From positions 1-5,932 of the forward strand of contig SKYZ01000275.1 of assembly GCA_007127625.1 (NCBI GenBank): a stretch of DNA of 5,932 nucleotides, written 5' to 3'. Below, piece after piece: positions 5,876 through 5,932 of the stretch (position 1 is the stretch's first letter; each line of letters opens with the position of its first letter). Origin of the DNA: Aquisalimonas sp. (GTDB taxonomy: Bacteria > Pseudomonadota > Gammaproteobacteria > Nitrococcales > Aquisalimonadaceae). A model generated the notes under the pieces. That model saw only the letters and a program-made list of their open reading frames with translations, did no database searches and was not told the DNA's origin. The position numbers were made by a program, and so were the translations under genes.

Positions 5876-5902
5876 CCACTCGTGCGGGTTTCCCGCAAGT
5901 GG
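5876..5902. repeat. Bulged compound hairpin
   Basis: CCACT (5876-5880) pairs with AGTGG (5898-5902), and TGCGGG (5883-5888) pairs with CCCGCA (5892-5897). The loop is TTT and there is a 2-nt bulge (5881-5882). No T-tract follows on either strand, so a terminator of the gene beyond the right edge is not supported. GATCCACT next to it also occurs in palindrome B. Confidence 0.5.
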
Positions 5903-5932
5903 CTCCTCGTGTGAGTGGCTTCGCTACGTGGC

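Larger units (their letters stand above)
5650..5932. other. Gene-free stretch with clustered palindromes
   Basis: I see no recognisable gene, RNA gene or second promoter here. Minus-strand frames stay open (for example 5532-5879), but their translations are low in recognisable structure, overlap the control region and have no supported start. The stretch holds at least four hairpins (5705-5726, 5769-5786, 5842-5865, 5876-5902) and a fainter REP-like one (5686-5700). It is most likely the space between urtA and a gene beyond the right edge, colonised by short repeats. Confidence 0.6.

Noticed and set aside
5245..5898. Minus-strand open frames spanning the urtA upstream region (5245-5898 and 5532-5879)
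   Set aside because: They run through the sigma-54 promoter and hairpins or overlap the start of urtA in another frame, show no family resemblance, and have no convincing start signal.
5876..5902. Intrinsic terminator
   Set aside because: The stem is good, but no T-tract follows on either strand.
1..5932. tRNA, rRNA, CRISPR array, insertion sequence or toxin-antitoxin genes
   Set aside because: I looked on both strands and saw no regularly spaced repeats, transposase motifs, tRNA-like folds or small paired genes.

Overview
The window holds one minus-strand operon for an ABC-type urea uptake system, read from right to left as urtA, urtB, urtC, urtD and the first 44 codons of urtE, which runs off the left edge. 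The DNA is GC-rich. The operon layout, the long two-part UrtB, the sigma-54/NtrC-type promoter and the REP-like palindromes all fit a gammaproteobacterium. The visible acidity of UrtA and of the periplasmic part of UrtB hints at a halophilic or haloalkaliphilic species (Ectothiorhodospiraceae- or Halomonas-like), but this placement is only an inference.

Layout. Positions 5650-5932 carry no recognisable gene, but hold a dense set of short palindromes. Positions 5397-5650 form the urtA control region: two good NtrC-like dyads 42 bp apart (5563-5579 and 5605-5621), a weak third one (5631-5647), an AT-rich island with an IHF-like site (5530-5542), and a sigma-54 promoter that matches the consensus (TGGCATG-N4-TTGCT, 5496-5511). 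The predicted transcript start is near 5485, and the leader of about 90 nt contains a strong hairpin (5420-5443). The genes follow: urtA (periplasmic binding protein), a 138-nt gap with an 8-bp hairpin, urtB and urtC (membrane permeases, nearly abutting), urtD (ATPase, overlapping urtC by 4 nt), a 103-nt gap filled by an inverted pair of REP-like elements, and urtE (second ATPase).

Working together: UrtA captures urea in the periplasm, UrtB and UrtC form the membrane channel, and UrtD and UrtE power transport by ATP hydrolysis. Imported urea would normally go to urease, whose genes are not in this window. The promoter layout implies that the system is switched on by nitrogen limitation through NtrB/NtrC and RpoN.

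I see no undescribed biological system here. The genes are a known transporter. The points worth a second look are the well-formed NtrC-IHF-sigma-54 control region, the REP pair splitting the two ATPase genes, and the covarying palindromes upstream of urtA.
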